Assembly: GCA_903922325.1 (NCBI GenBank)
Contig: CAIXTG010000078.1
Coordinates: forward strand, 1-12,926
DNA: 12,926 nt
Direction of reading: 5' to 3'
Source of the DNA: an uncultured Actinomycetes bacterium
GTDB lineage: Bacteria; Actinomycetota; Actinomycetes; Nanopelagicales; Nanopelagicaceae
Below are positions 1 to 6,725 of this stretch, in pieces. Every line of letters starts with the position of its first letter. Within the stretch, counting starts at the first letter, position 1. The notes under the pieces were generated by a model that saw only the letters and a list, made by a program, of their open reading frames with translations, searched no databases and was not told the DNA's origin. Both the position numbers and the translations under genes were made by a program.

Positions 1-155
1 AAATAAGTATCTTGTACTAAATCTTTGGCGTCATCGGGGTTTTTTGTGTAACGCATAGCTGCGGCATACAGCTGATTTGTGTAGGCAAGGGCATCTCGCT
101 CGAAGCGCAGAGCGCGTTCGGCTGGGCTCTCTTTAACCAACTCAGTAGATGTCAT
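1..155 (-). CDS. sigH: ECF-type sigma factor, SigH/SigR family (N-terminal part only)
   Basis: Only the first 51 codons lie in the window; the gene continues past position 1. The minus-strand translation starts MTSTELVKES and contains RFERDALAYTNQLYAAAMRY followed by NPDDAKDLVQDTY. This is the sigma-70 region 2 start of the SigH/SigR group: a helix with DAL..Y..QLY.AA, then the DA.DLVQ(D/E)TY core-binding motif. In actinobacteria these sigma factors direct the thiol-oxidative and heat-stress response and are held by a zinc anti-sigma factor (RsrA/RshA), usually encoded just downstream, here outside the window. The ATG at 155 has no Shine-Dalgarno sequence but has a -10-like hexamer 7 bases upstream. 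A TTG 24 bases upstream in frame is a possible but less likely start. The classic SigR autoregulatory promoter (GGAAT with GTT about 18 bases later) is not visible upstream. Family assignment is firm; the exact paralogue name is inferred from gene neighbours. Confidence 0.85.
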   Translation of the reverse strand, partial: MTSTELVKESPAERALRFERDALAYTNQLYAAAMRYTKNPDDAKDLVQDTY

Positions 156-162
156 CGCCGTA

Positions 163-168
163 AGGCTA
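163..168 (-). promoter_or_regulatory. candidate -10 element of a leaderless sigH transcript
   Basis: On the minus strand TAGCCT ends 7 bases before the sigH ATG. It fits the actinobacterial TANNNT -10 consensus, at the distance that would put the first transcribed base on the start codon. No good -35 hexamer lies 16-19 bases further upstream, so the call rests on spacing and on the same arrangement at other genes of this window. Confidence 0.35.
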
Positions 169-218
169 TCTCGCAACCTAGGGTTTTCGCATTTTTTACG
201 GCACTCGCGAACTGGGAA

Positions 219-941
219 TTAAAAGAGAGTTTCGGGCTCGCCTAGTTCGATTTCCTTAATCAAATCTGGGTTATTAACCGCAACCGTATTGACCGAACTA
301 GAAACTGGAACTGGCACCAACCCCGCCGCCGGTTCGTCATGGTGCATTAAGCCTTGTAAAACAGCAACATCGTGCAACTTCGGATCAAGCCAGTCGCTCC
401 ATCGATCCTTTGCCATCATTACTGGCATGCGGCTATGAATAGTTGCTAACTCCCCTACAGCTTCTCGAGTAATGATCGATGCGCTCTCGATGATCTGGTC
501 ATCGGGTGTTCGCCAACTACTCCAGAGCCCAGCAACTGAAAGTGATTGGTTGTCTTCCCCAGAAATATAGAAAGCTTGTTTAGGTTTATAGCGACCGAGG
601 GCAGTGGCCCATTCGTAATAGCCCTGCACTGGGATCAAACATCTGGTGGTTCGAAATGCGTTTCTAAATGTTGGTTTCTCATGGATAGATTCCGAGCGCG
701 CATTTATTGCATGTGATTGTGAAGCCCGCGCTTCGGAAATAGTTTTATGCCAATTTCCGATCAAGCCCCAGGAAGCAATTGCCAATTCACGTTGCCCACC
801 ATTTTCGCGCACAATATAAATTGGATTTGTCGGCGCGATATTCCAACTAGCTGGCAATGAATATGCGGGCACTGCGCCATGGGCCGAAAATTGTTCGACT
901 AATTCCTGCATTTGATGGGTCTGTACAAAGCGGCCGCACAT
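219..941 (-). CDS. SOS response-associated peptidase (SRAP; HMCES/YedK family abasic-site protein)
   Basis: A 240-residue protein starting MCGRFVQTHQ. SRAP proteins detect abasic sites in single-stranded DNA and link covalently to them through the N-terminal amine and thiol of Cys2, exposed once Met1 is removed, shielding the site from breakage. The start was set at 941 because Cys2 must follow Met1. The open frame runs another 117 codons upstream, but that part is antisense to aroA and unrelated to the family. All catalytic landmarks are visible: Cys2, Asn80 in NARSE (80-84), Glu110 in GYYEW and His169 in HSRMP (169-173). WNIAPT (33-38) and the C-terminal half with VPV and NTV are also typical, and the length is normal. 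The gene is divergent from aroA across 43 bases and lies 63 bases upstream of sigH on the same strand, so read-through into sigH is possible. No Shine-Dalgarno sequence precedes it. Despite the name, nothing resembling a LexA box is visible at the promoter. Confidence 0.93.
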   Translation of the reverse strand: MCGRFVQTHQMQELVEQFSAHGAVPAYSLPASWNIAPTNPIYIVRENGGQRELAIASWGLIGNWHKTISEARASQSHAINARSESIHEKPTFRNAFRTTRCLIPVQGYYEWATALGRYKPKQAFYISGEDNQSLSVAGLWSSWRTPDDQIIESASIITREAVGELATIHSRMPVMMAKDRWSDWLDPKLHDVAVLQGLMHHDEPAAGLVPVPVSSSVNTVAVNNPDLIKEIELGEPETLF

Positions 942-942
942 A

Positions 943-959
943 TGCGCAACGCTAGCGCA
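943..959. promoter_or_regulatory. 17-base dyad TGCGC-N7-GCGCA in the SRAP/aroA divergent spacer
   Basis: Two perfect 5-base arms (943-947 and 955-959) flank seven bases holding the SRAP -10 candidate. The dyad fills 40 per cent of the 43-base divergent spacer and would be well placed as an operator for SRAP. The arms are short and rich in GCGC, so chance is a real alternative. No regulator family is recognised from the motif. Confidence 0.25.
949..954 (-). promoter_or_regulatory. candidate -10 element of a leaderless SRAP transcript
   Basis: TAGCGT on the minus strand (TANNNT) ends 7 bases before the SRAP start codon at 941. No SD sequence is present and no clear -35 is seen. The hexamer lies inside a 17-base dyad (943-959). 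Confidence 0.35.
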
Positions 960-972
960 ATCGCCAACCCAG

Positions 973-978
973 TAGAGT
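973..978 (+). promoter_or_regulatory. candidate -10 element of a leaderless aroA transcript
   Basis: TAGAGT fits TANNNT and ends 6 bases before the aroA ATG at 985, so transcription would start at or within a base of the start codon. No Shine-Dalgarno sequence is available for aroA, which agrees with leaderless translation. The -35 region is not recognisable. Confidence 0.4.
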
Positions 979-984
979 TCGCAT

Positions 985-2283
985 ATGACTTCAGCGCAGG
1001 TTTCTGGAAATTGGCCAGCCATCTTTCGTGGCCCCCAGCCAATCAGCGCTACCGTCACAATTCCGGGCTCAAAATCGGTAACTAACCGAGCCCTAATTTT
1101 GGCGGCACAAGCAACTACCCCATCGCTAGTTCGCCGCCCGCTAATTTCGCGCGATAGCGAATTAATGGTTGCCGGTTTACGCGAATTAGGAATTTCGATT
1201 ATTGAAACTTCGATTGATGGCGATGCTGCTTGGCAGATTACGCCTGGCAAAATGAGTGGCCCCGTAAAAATCGATGTTGGTAATGCGGGCACCGTAATGC
1301 GCTTCCTGCCGCCATTATCTGCGCTGGCAACTGGTTCGGTGGCTTTCGATGGCGACCCTCGTTCGCACGAGCGCCCACTTGGCCCAGTAATTAAAGCGCT
1401 CGAAGATTTAGGAATTTCAGTTGCCCACGATGGTCGTTACAGCTTGCCGCTAACTTTAAACGGCACTGGTGAAATTCCAGGTGGGTCACTTGAGATTGAT
1501 GCGAGCGCTTCTAGTCAATTCTTATCGGCACTTTTGTTAATTGGTCCGAGCATGACAAATGGCATCACCGTCAAACATGTTGGTGGCGCACTTCCATCGA
1601 TGCCGCACATTGACATGACAGTAGATATGTTGCGCTTCTTTGGTGCCACTGTTGAAGTTGATGCCGCAAATAATATTTGGCGCGTTCTACCTGGAAAATT
1701 ACTTGGTCAAGATTTTGTAATCGAACCTGATTTATCAAACGCTGCACCATTCTTATCAATCGCCATGATCTGTGGTGGCGATGTCACGATTTCCGATTGG
1801 CCAAAACAAACTACGCAACCTGGCGATCAGCTGCGTGACATCTTGACGCAAATGGGCGCCAAAGTTGAATTCATATCAGCTGGCTTGAAATTAACTGGCA
1901 CTGGCACAATTCATGGAATTGATATCGATTTACATGATGTCGGTGAATTAACTCCTGCCATCGCAGCTCTTTGTGCTTTAGCTGATTCACCTTCACATTT
2001 ACGCGGAATCGGACATCTTCGTTTGCATGAAACTGATCGCTTAGCAGCGCTAACTAATGAAATTAACGCATTAGGTGGCAACGTCACCGAAGAAGCAACT
2101 GCGCTTCATATAACTCCAGCACCACTTCATGCCGGCATTTTCCATACTTACGAAGATCATCGTTTAGCTACCGCCGGGGCCGCGATTGGTTTAGTAGTGC
2201 CAGGTATTGAAGTCGAAAATATCGCGACTACCCGCAAAACATTGCCTGATTTCCCTGGCCTCTGGAGTTCACTTACTGCATGA
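985..2283 (+). CDS. aroA: 3-phosphoshikimate 1-carboxyvinyltransferase (EPSP synthase)
   Basis: A 432-residue cytosolic enzyme, normal length. It joins phosphoenolpyruvate to shikimate-3-phosphate, the sixth step of the shikimate pathway to chorismate and the target of glyphosate. Substrate-binding motifs appear in order: PGSKSVTNRA (27-36, Lys30 and Arg35), GNAGTVMRF (99-107), DPRSHERP (124-131), SSQF (176-179), DLSNA (249-253), HETDR (348-352), YEDHRLA (389-395) and Lys418 in TRKTLPDF. By hand alignment Glu321 (VGELTP) sits where E. coli has catalytic Asp313; I recall Glu there in actinobacterial enzymes, so I do not read it as a defect. The GNAGT loop is of the ordinary glyphosate-sensitive class I type. 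The ATG at 985 is the first start after the divergent SRAP gene. The stop overlaps the rsgA start as ATGA, so the two are translationally coupled; this is the lead gene of a six-gene run. Confidence 0.97.
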   Translation: MTSAQVSGNWPAIFRGPQPISATVTIPGSKSVTNRALILAAQATTPSLVRRPLISRDSELMVAGLRELGISIIETSIDGDAAWQITPGKMSGPVKIDVGNAGTVMRFLPPLSALATGSVAFDGDPRSHERPLGPVIKALEDLGISVAHDGRYSLPLTLNGTGEIPGGSLEIDASASSQFLSALLLIGPSMTNGITVKHVGGALPSMPHIDMTVDMLRFFGATVEVDAANNIWRVLPGKLLGQDFVIEPDLSNAAPFLSIAMICGGDVTISDWPKQTTQPGDQLRDILTQMGAKVEFISAGLKLTGTGTIHGIDIDLHDVGELTPAIAALCALADSPSHLRGIGHLRLHETDRLAALTNEINALGGNVTEEATALHITPAPLHAGIFHTYEDHRLATAGAAIGLVVPGIEVENIATTRKTLPDFPGLWSSLTA

Positions 2284-3308
2284 GTAAGCGCGAATACGAC
2301 GAATCTGATGCACGTGTGCGCCCAGCACCAAGCACGCGCCGCCGCACAAAAGATCGACCTGCTCATGCCGATGCAATCTTTTCTCTAGTAACTGCCGTAG
2401 ATCGTGGTCGAACAACTTGCATTACTGATGACGGCGTAATTGTTACCGCTATGAAAGCTCGTGAACTCGGACCGAAGTCTGTAGTAGTCGGAGACCGCGT
2501 AGGTTTAGTCGGCGATGTAAGTGGCAAGACTGATTCTTTGGCCCGCATCGTGACAATTACTGAGCGCCGTAATTCACTGAGTCGCACAGTTGATGATGCA
2601 GCTAAAGTTGAACGCACCATCGTTGCCAACATTGATCAATTAGTAATTGTGGTTGCTGCAACTAATCCCCCACCTCGTCGCGGCTTAATCGATCGCTTCT
2701 TAGTTAGCGCATTTAACGAAGGTATTGCACCAACTATTTTGGTAACTAAAACAGATTTAGGTGAGATTCCAGAATTTATGCAGGAGTACAAAACCCTTGG
2801 CGTGCAGATTTTCACGACAGCAATCAAGACTGAGAGCAAAGAAGCTGACTTACAGAAATTGCATGCGATGCTAACTGGCAAAATTTCAGTTTTAGTTGGT
2901 CACTCAGGTGTTGGTAAATCAACTTTGATTAATGCCATCGTGCCTGAAGCAGATCGTGCAACTGGAGTCATTAACGATATTTCTGGCCGCGGTCGTCACA
3001 CATCATCAAGTGCGGTTGCTTTGCCACTATTTTCACCCGCACACGTCGGTGCAATTGGTTGGGTAATTGATACCCCCGGTATTCGCGCCTTTGGTCTTTC
3101 TCATATTGATCCAAATCGCATCGTTGCCGCCTTCGAAGATCTCAGCCCGATTGCTGCTACCTGTATGACAAATTGCGCTCATCATGGTGCGGGCTGCCAA
3201 TTAGATATCTGGGCTGCGCCAAATGGTGTGATTGATCCGATGCGAGCAGCTCGAGTTGCGAGTTTGCGCTCACTCTTAGATGCCCCGAAGGTCGAGATCG
3301 AGCAATAG
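2280..3308 (+). CDS. rsgA: ribosome small subunit-dependent GTPase RsgA
   Basis: A 342-residue circularly permuted GTPase that acts late in 30S subunit maturation, its GTPase activity being stimulated by the 30S subunit. A basic N-terminal tail (1-30, many Arg and Lys) precedes an OB-fold (about 31-95). The G motifs then run in the permuted order: TKTD (G4, 156-159), the P-loop GHSGVGKST (G1, 207-215), GRGRHTSSS (G2 switch, 236-244) and DTPG (G3, 264-267). The C-terminal zinc knuckle is Cys295-x3-Cys299-x-His301-x4-Cys306, slightly tighter than the C-x4-C-x-H-x5-C of the E. coli and Bacillus proteins; all four ligands are present. The ATG overlaps the aroA stop by four bases. hisN begins 12 bases after the stop. 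Pairing aroA with rsgA is a recurring actinobacterial arrangement. Confidence 0.96.
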   Translation: MSKREYDESDARVRPAPSTRRRTKDRPAHADAIFSLVTAVDRGRTTCITDDGVIVTAMKARELGPKSVVVGDRVGLVGDVSGKTDSLARIVTITERRNSLSRTVDDAAKVERTIVANIDQLVIVVAATNPPPRRGLIDRFLVSAFNEGIAPTILVTKTDLGEIPEFMQEYKTLGVQIFTTAIKTESKEADLQKLHAMLTGKISVLVGHSGVGKSTLINAIVPEADRATGVINDISGRGRHTSSSAVALPLFSPAHVGAIGWVIDTPGIRAFGLSHIDPNRIVAAFEDLSPIAATCMTNCAHHGAGCQLDIWAAPNGVIDPMRAARVASLRSLLDAPKVEIEQ

Positions 3309-3311
3309 AAT
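3306..3311 (+). promoter_or_regulatory. possible internal -10 element ahead of hisN
   Basis: TAGAAT (TANNNT) overlaps the rsgA stop codon and ends 9 bases before the hisN ATG. It would give a leader of about three bases. No -35 match is seen, so this is weak. Confidence 0.2.
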
Positions 3312-3320
3312 CGACTCATT

Positions 3321-4121
3321 ATGAGCGCAAAATACTCGTTGGAATCTGATTTAGAGCTCGCCCTTGAGCTGGCAGCAATAGCTGATGAAATCACGATGGC
3401 CCGATATTTAGCTCAAGACTTAGTTGTCTCAACTAAACCAGATAACACTCCAGTAACTGATGCCGATAAAGCAACTGAAGAAGCCTTGCGCAAACATTTA
3501 GCAGTTACCCGACCAGAAGATGGATTAGTAGGCGAAGAATTTGGTAACGAGAATAAAGAAGCTGCTCGATATTGGGTAATGGATCCAATTGATGGCACTA
3601 AAAATTTCATGCGCGGTGTTCCAACTTGGGCAACGCTAATTGGTTTAGTAGAACGACAAATTGATGGCAGCGAGAAAGTAATTGTTGGCGTGGCCAGTTC
3701 TCCCGCCCTTTCACGTCGTTGGTTCGCAAGTAGCGGCAATGGCGCTTTCACAACTTTAAATAACAGCGCTCCTCGCAAAATTAGCGTTTCTAAAGTTTCA
3801 GAACTTTCAAATGCTTCGATTGCCTACTCAGACTTCCAAGGCTGGAGTGATCGTTTAGTAAAGTTTCAGAATTTGATCAGCACGTGTACGCGTTCGCGTG
3901 GTTACGGAGATTTCTGGTCACATATGTTGGTAGCCGAAGGCGCTGTTGATATCGCTGCCGAACCATCGCTAGCGCTTTGGGATATGGCAGCTCTTGATGT
4001 AATCGTGCGCGAAGCTGGCGGAACTTTTTCAAATTTAGCTGGTGAAGTTGGCCCATTCGGCGGTAGTGGAATTTCTACAAATACCTTGCTTCACTCTAAA
4101 GTTATGGCGGCCCTAAATTGA
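3321..4121 (+). CDS. hisN: histidinol-phosphatase, inositol monophosphatase superfamily
   Basis: A 266-residue cytosolic Mg2+-dependent phosphatase. Superfamily motifs are clear: GEEFG (71-75, Glu72 as metal ligand), WVMDPIDGTKNF (85-96, with Asp88 and Asp91 binding the metals) and LWDMAALDVIVREAGG (219-234, Asp221). Actinobacteria lacking a HisB-type phosphatase use this subfamily to dephosphorylate histidinol phosphate, the penultimate step of histidine synthesis. Position next to aroA and rsgA, and the length, fit HisN better than SuhB or CysQ, but substrate choice within this superfamily cannot be settled from motifs alone. The ATG at 3321 follows rsgA by 12 bases without a strong ribosome-binding site. 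Its stop TGA is shared with the TTG start of the downstream copper ATPase. Confidence 0.85.
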   Translation: MSAKYSLESDLELALELAAIADEITMARYLAQDLVVSTKPDNTPVTDADKATEEALRKHLAVTRPEDGLVGEEFGNENKEAARYWVMDPIDGTKNFMRGVPTWATLIGLVERQIDGSEKVIVGVASSPALSRRWFASSGNGAFTTLNNSAPRKISVSKVSELSNASIAYSDFQGWSDRLVKFQNLISTCTRSRGYGDFWSHMLVAEGAVDIAAEPSLALWDMAALDVIVREAGGTFSNLAGEVGPFGGSGISTNTLLHSKVMAALN

Positions 4122-6373
4122 TCTATACCTTCAAAGTAAGTGGAATGACTTGTTCTTCTTGCGTAAATAGTATTGAAGGAGCGCTCAATTCAATTCCTGG
4201 CGTTAAAGCAACCGTTAGCTTTGCAACCGAGTCTGTGCACGTTAATGCCGAAGATGGCGTCTCTACTAAGTCACTGATTGCCGCCATTAAAAGCGCCGGT
4301 TACAGCGCCACACTTGTTACGGATCCTTCGCAATTGGCCCTTCATAGCAAGCGTTCTGGGCTGGCTTTAGCTCTTTCCATACTTTTTGCAGTGCCAGCTA
4401 TCGCTATTTCAATGGTTATGAGTTGGCATCACTCAATCGACATGTTCGTGCATGATCAGTTAGATGCATTTGGATTGCCGCACCCGCTTTATTCACCAAC
4501 TGCTTGGGTTGCCATCGGCTTAACGGCGCCGCTAATTCTTCTGGTGGCATTTCCAATTCACCGAGCTGCATTTAATAATTTCTTAGTAGTTATAAATCCT
4601 AAACGCAACGGTGCGTTAACCATGGATAACTTGGTTTCACTTGGTTCATTAACTGCCTTTGGTTGGTCGATTTATGCCAATTCAACGGGCAACGGTGATG
4701 TCTATACCGAAGTTGCCGCTGGCGTTCTGCTATTTGTAATTCTTGGCCGTTATTTAGAAGCGCGCGCAAAATCTTCGGCCGGTAGCGCTCTTCAGTCATT
4801 ACTAGAACTCGGCACTAAAGAAGTGACCGTTATTCGTTCTGGCCAAGAAGTGATTGTCCCAATTGCGAACTTACAAGTTGGCGATGAATTCTTAGTTAAG
4901 CCAGGCGAACGAATTGCAACTGATGGCGAAGTTATCTCAGGCACCAGTTCAGTTGATAATTCAATGATCACAGGTGAATCGCTACCGATTGAAGTTAAAC
5001 CTGGTTCAAGAGTTATTGGCGCAACCGTCAATCACAACGGACGCATCGTTGTTAGAGCAACACGTATTGGTGGCGATACTGAGCTTGCGCGTATCACTGC
5101 AATGGTTTTATCAGCCCAAGGTGGCCGCTCACCTATTCAAACTCGGGTAAATAAAATCAGCGCGATCTTCGTTCCGGTTGTAACACTCGTTGCAATTACT
5201 ACTGGCTTAGCTTGGTATTTTTATGACTCGCAACTAACTCACGCGATTGCAACAGGTATCGCAGTACTAGTCATTGCTTGCCCATGCGCTCTTGGCTTAG
5301 CAACTCCGGTTGCCTTAATGGTGGCATCTGGTCGCGGCGCCCAGCGTGGAATAGTGATTTCAGCCCCTAGTGCGCTCGAAGCTGCCCGCGGAATAGATCG
5401 CGTCCTAATCGATAAAACTGGCACTTTAACTACCGGAAAGATGAAAGTAAGTGCTGCCACGGTTTCCTTAGGTGCAGCGGCGCAATTAGCACAGATTTAT
5501 CCTGAGCTAATCAAAGAAGCAACTTTCTTATCTTCCGCGCTTTCAATTGAAAGCCAGAACACCCACCCAGTTGGCCATGCAATTGCTGAATACGTCGCCG
5601 CACAAGGAATTAAACCAACCACAGTTACTGATTACTCAGTCTCTCCGGGTAATGGCGCAGCTGGCCGAGTCAATTTAGGAATGCACTCCCCGGTGGTTTT
5701 AATTGGTTCACCAGCAGCTGTCGCACATAGCAGCGTTGATTTCCATCCTGATATTCAAGCCGCAGTTAGCGCAGCACAAGGCCAAGCACTGACTGTTTCA
5801 GTAATGGCCTGGGATGGAATCGCAGTTGCAGTATTTGCAGTTGGTGATGAAATTAAGGCCGATGCTGCTGAAGCCATTTCTAAATTTACAGCAATGGGCA
5901 TTGCCCCTTGGCTGGTAACTGGTGATTCACCAGGCGTTGCACACGCAGTTGCACTCAAAGTTGGAATTGATATTAGCCAAGTGACAGCTGCTGCTTCGCC
6001 TGAAAGTAAATTAACTGCAATCACTAACTTGCAAGCAAAAGGTCACAAAGTCTTAATGGTTGGCGACGGCATAAATGACGCCGCTGCCCTGGCAGCCGCT
6101 GACTTAAGCATGGCAATGGGCACTGGTACAGATACTGCAATTGCTGCCGCAGATATAACTTTGATGCGGCCTGATCTAAATGCCGCAATTGAAGCTTTGC
6201 AGTTATCAGAACGCACGATCAAGATTATTAAAGGCAACTTAACTTGGGCATTTGCTTACAACGTAATTGGTATTCCAATTGCAGCTGCCGGCTTGCTCAA
6301 CCCAATGTATGGCGCTGCTGCCATGGCACTAAGTTCAGTTTTTGTAGTAACAAACTCGCTTCGCATTAGGTAG
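4118..6373 (+). CDS. copA: Cu(I)-exporting P1B-type ATPase
   Basis: A 751-residue integral membrane pump. One N-terminal heavy-metal domain carries GMTCSSC (9-15). Membrane helices follow (about 83-101, 130-146, 168-187, 197-212), then the actuator loop with TGES (285-288), the ion-channel helix with CPC (388-390), the phosphorylation site DKTGT (432-436, Asp432), the HP dipeptide (483-484), GDGIND (649-654), and the last two helices with YN (714-715) and MALSS (736-740). CPC, YN and M-x2-SS together are the signature of the Cu+/Ag+ subgroup, so export of cuprous ion from the cytosol is the likely role. The start is a TTG at 4118 overlapping the hisN stop (TTGA). No ATG could serve, because the first one lies inside the metal motif. 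No CsoR-type repressor or CopZ chaperone gene lies beside it, so expression probably follows the housekeeping operon. Confidence 0.93.
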   Translation: MIYTFKVSGMTCSSCVNSIEGALNSIPGVKATVSFATESVHVNAEDGVSTKSLIAAIKSAGYSATLVTDPSQLALHSKRSGLALALSILFAVPAIAISMVMSWHHSIDMFVHDQLDAFGLPHPLYSPTAWVAIGLTAPLILLVAFPIHRAAFNNFLVVINPKRNGALTMDNLVSLGSLTAFGWSIYANSTGNGDVYTEVAAGVLLFVILGRYLEARAKSSAGSALQSLLELGTKEVTVIRSGQEVIVPIANLQVGDEFLVKPGERIATDGEVISGTSSVDNSMITGESLPIEVKPGSRVIGATVNHNGRIVVRATRIGGDTELARITAMVLSAQGGRSPIQTRVNKISAIFVPVVTLVAITTGLAWYFYDSQLTHAIATGIAVLVIACPCALGLATPVALMVASGRGAQRGIVISAPSALEAARGIDRVLIDKTGTLTTGKMKVSAATVSLGAAAQLAQIYPELIKEATFLSSALSIESQNTHPVGHAIAEYVAAQGIKPTTVTDYSVSPGNGAAGRVNLGMHSPVVLIGSPAAVAHSSVDFHPDIQAAVSAAQGQALTVSVMAWDGIAVAVFAVGDEIKADAAEAISKFTAMGIAPWLVTGDSPGVAHAVALKVGIDISQVTAAASPESKLTAITNLQAKGHKVLMVGDGINDAAALAAADLSMAMGTGTDTAIAAADITLMRPDLNAAIEALQLSERTIKIIKGNLTWAFAYNVIGIPIAAAGLLNPMYGAAAMALSSVFVVTNSLRIR

Positions 6374-6381
6374 CGCTTCAT

Positions 6382-6705
6382 ATGAATAATTTCATCTTAA
6401 GTCCACTTGATGGTTCACGTCGCTTTTACGGTTCCATTAGAAATATTCCAAAATATTTCAAATTACGATTAGGCAAAATGCCTCTGGACTTCACTATAAA
6501 CTCAAAAGATCCGTCAGTTCGGTGCACAGCTTGTGGCTGGAAATATAATTTCCAATTAGTTACCAAGTGTCCTGCTTGCGATGGTAATAAAGCGGTAGAG
6601 CTTTCATTTGAAGATCCAATTGCTAACCCAATTAATTGGCTAATTGCCATGTTCTTACTTGCTGGCTTTTTTCGTCTCTTGTATTTTATTGGTTTTGAAT
6701 TGTAA
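6382..6705 (+). CDS. small zinc-ribbon protein with C-terminal membrane helix, function unknown
   Basis: A 107-residue protein I do not recognise as a named family. It has a zinc-ribbon-like pair of knuckles, Cys48-x2-Cys51 (CTAC) and Cys63-x2-Cys66 (CPAC), 11 residues apart. A single hydrophobic helix (about 84-104) close to the C-terminus would anchor it with the ribbon most likely in the cytosol. The first 40 residues are basic and aromatic. The ATG at 6382 is preceded by a weak AGGTAG; an internal ATG (Met33) directly ahead of the ribbon is an alternative start giving 75 residues. It sits 8 bases after the copper ATPase and 20 before the MFS gene, in the same run. The open frame in a compact operon and the spaced cysteines support a real gene. 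Metal binding is inferred from the motif alone. Confidence 0.7.
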   Translation: MNNFILSPLDGSRRFYGSIRNIPKYFKLRLGKMPLDFTINSKDPSVRCTACGWKYNFQLVTKCPACDGNKAVELSFEDPIANPINWLIAMFLLAGFFRLLYFIGFEL

Positions 6706-6713
6706 TCTTCAGA

Positions 6714-6719
6714 TAGGCT
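6714..6719 (+). promoter_or_regulatory. candidate internal promoter (-10) of the MFS gene
   Basis: TAGGCT ends 6 bases before the MFS ATG at 6726, predicting a leaderless transcript. A TTGGTT at 6689-6694 lies 19 bases upstream as a possible, overly distant -35. The identical hexamer at the identical distance precedes the 72-residue membrane protein gene at 12032. AGATAGG could instead act as a poor Shine-Dalgarno sequence within operon read-through. Confidence 0.4.
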
Positions 6720-6725
6720 TTCCAA

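Noticed and set aside
1000..1002. Downstream alternative starts for aroA nearer the PGSK motif
   Set aside because: The ATG at 985 has the best upstream signal, and the WPAIF-like segment after it is shared with actinobacterial AroA proteins.
942..1292. 117-codon N-terminal extension of the SRAP frame, antisense to aroA
   Set aside because: It is the reverse strand of conserved aroA sequence, and the SRAP mechanism needs Cys at position 2, which only the start at 941 gives.
1960..1980. Glu321 in place of catalytic Asp313 of E. coli AroA as a possible inactivating change
   Set aside because: Glu keeps the acid, and I recall the VGELTP form from actinobacterial enzymes; all other active-site motifs are intact.
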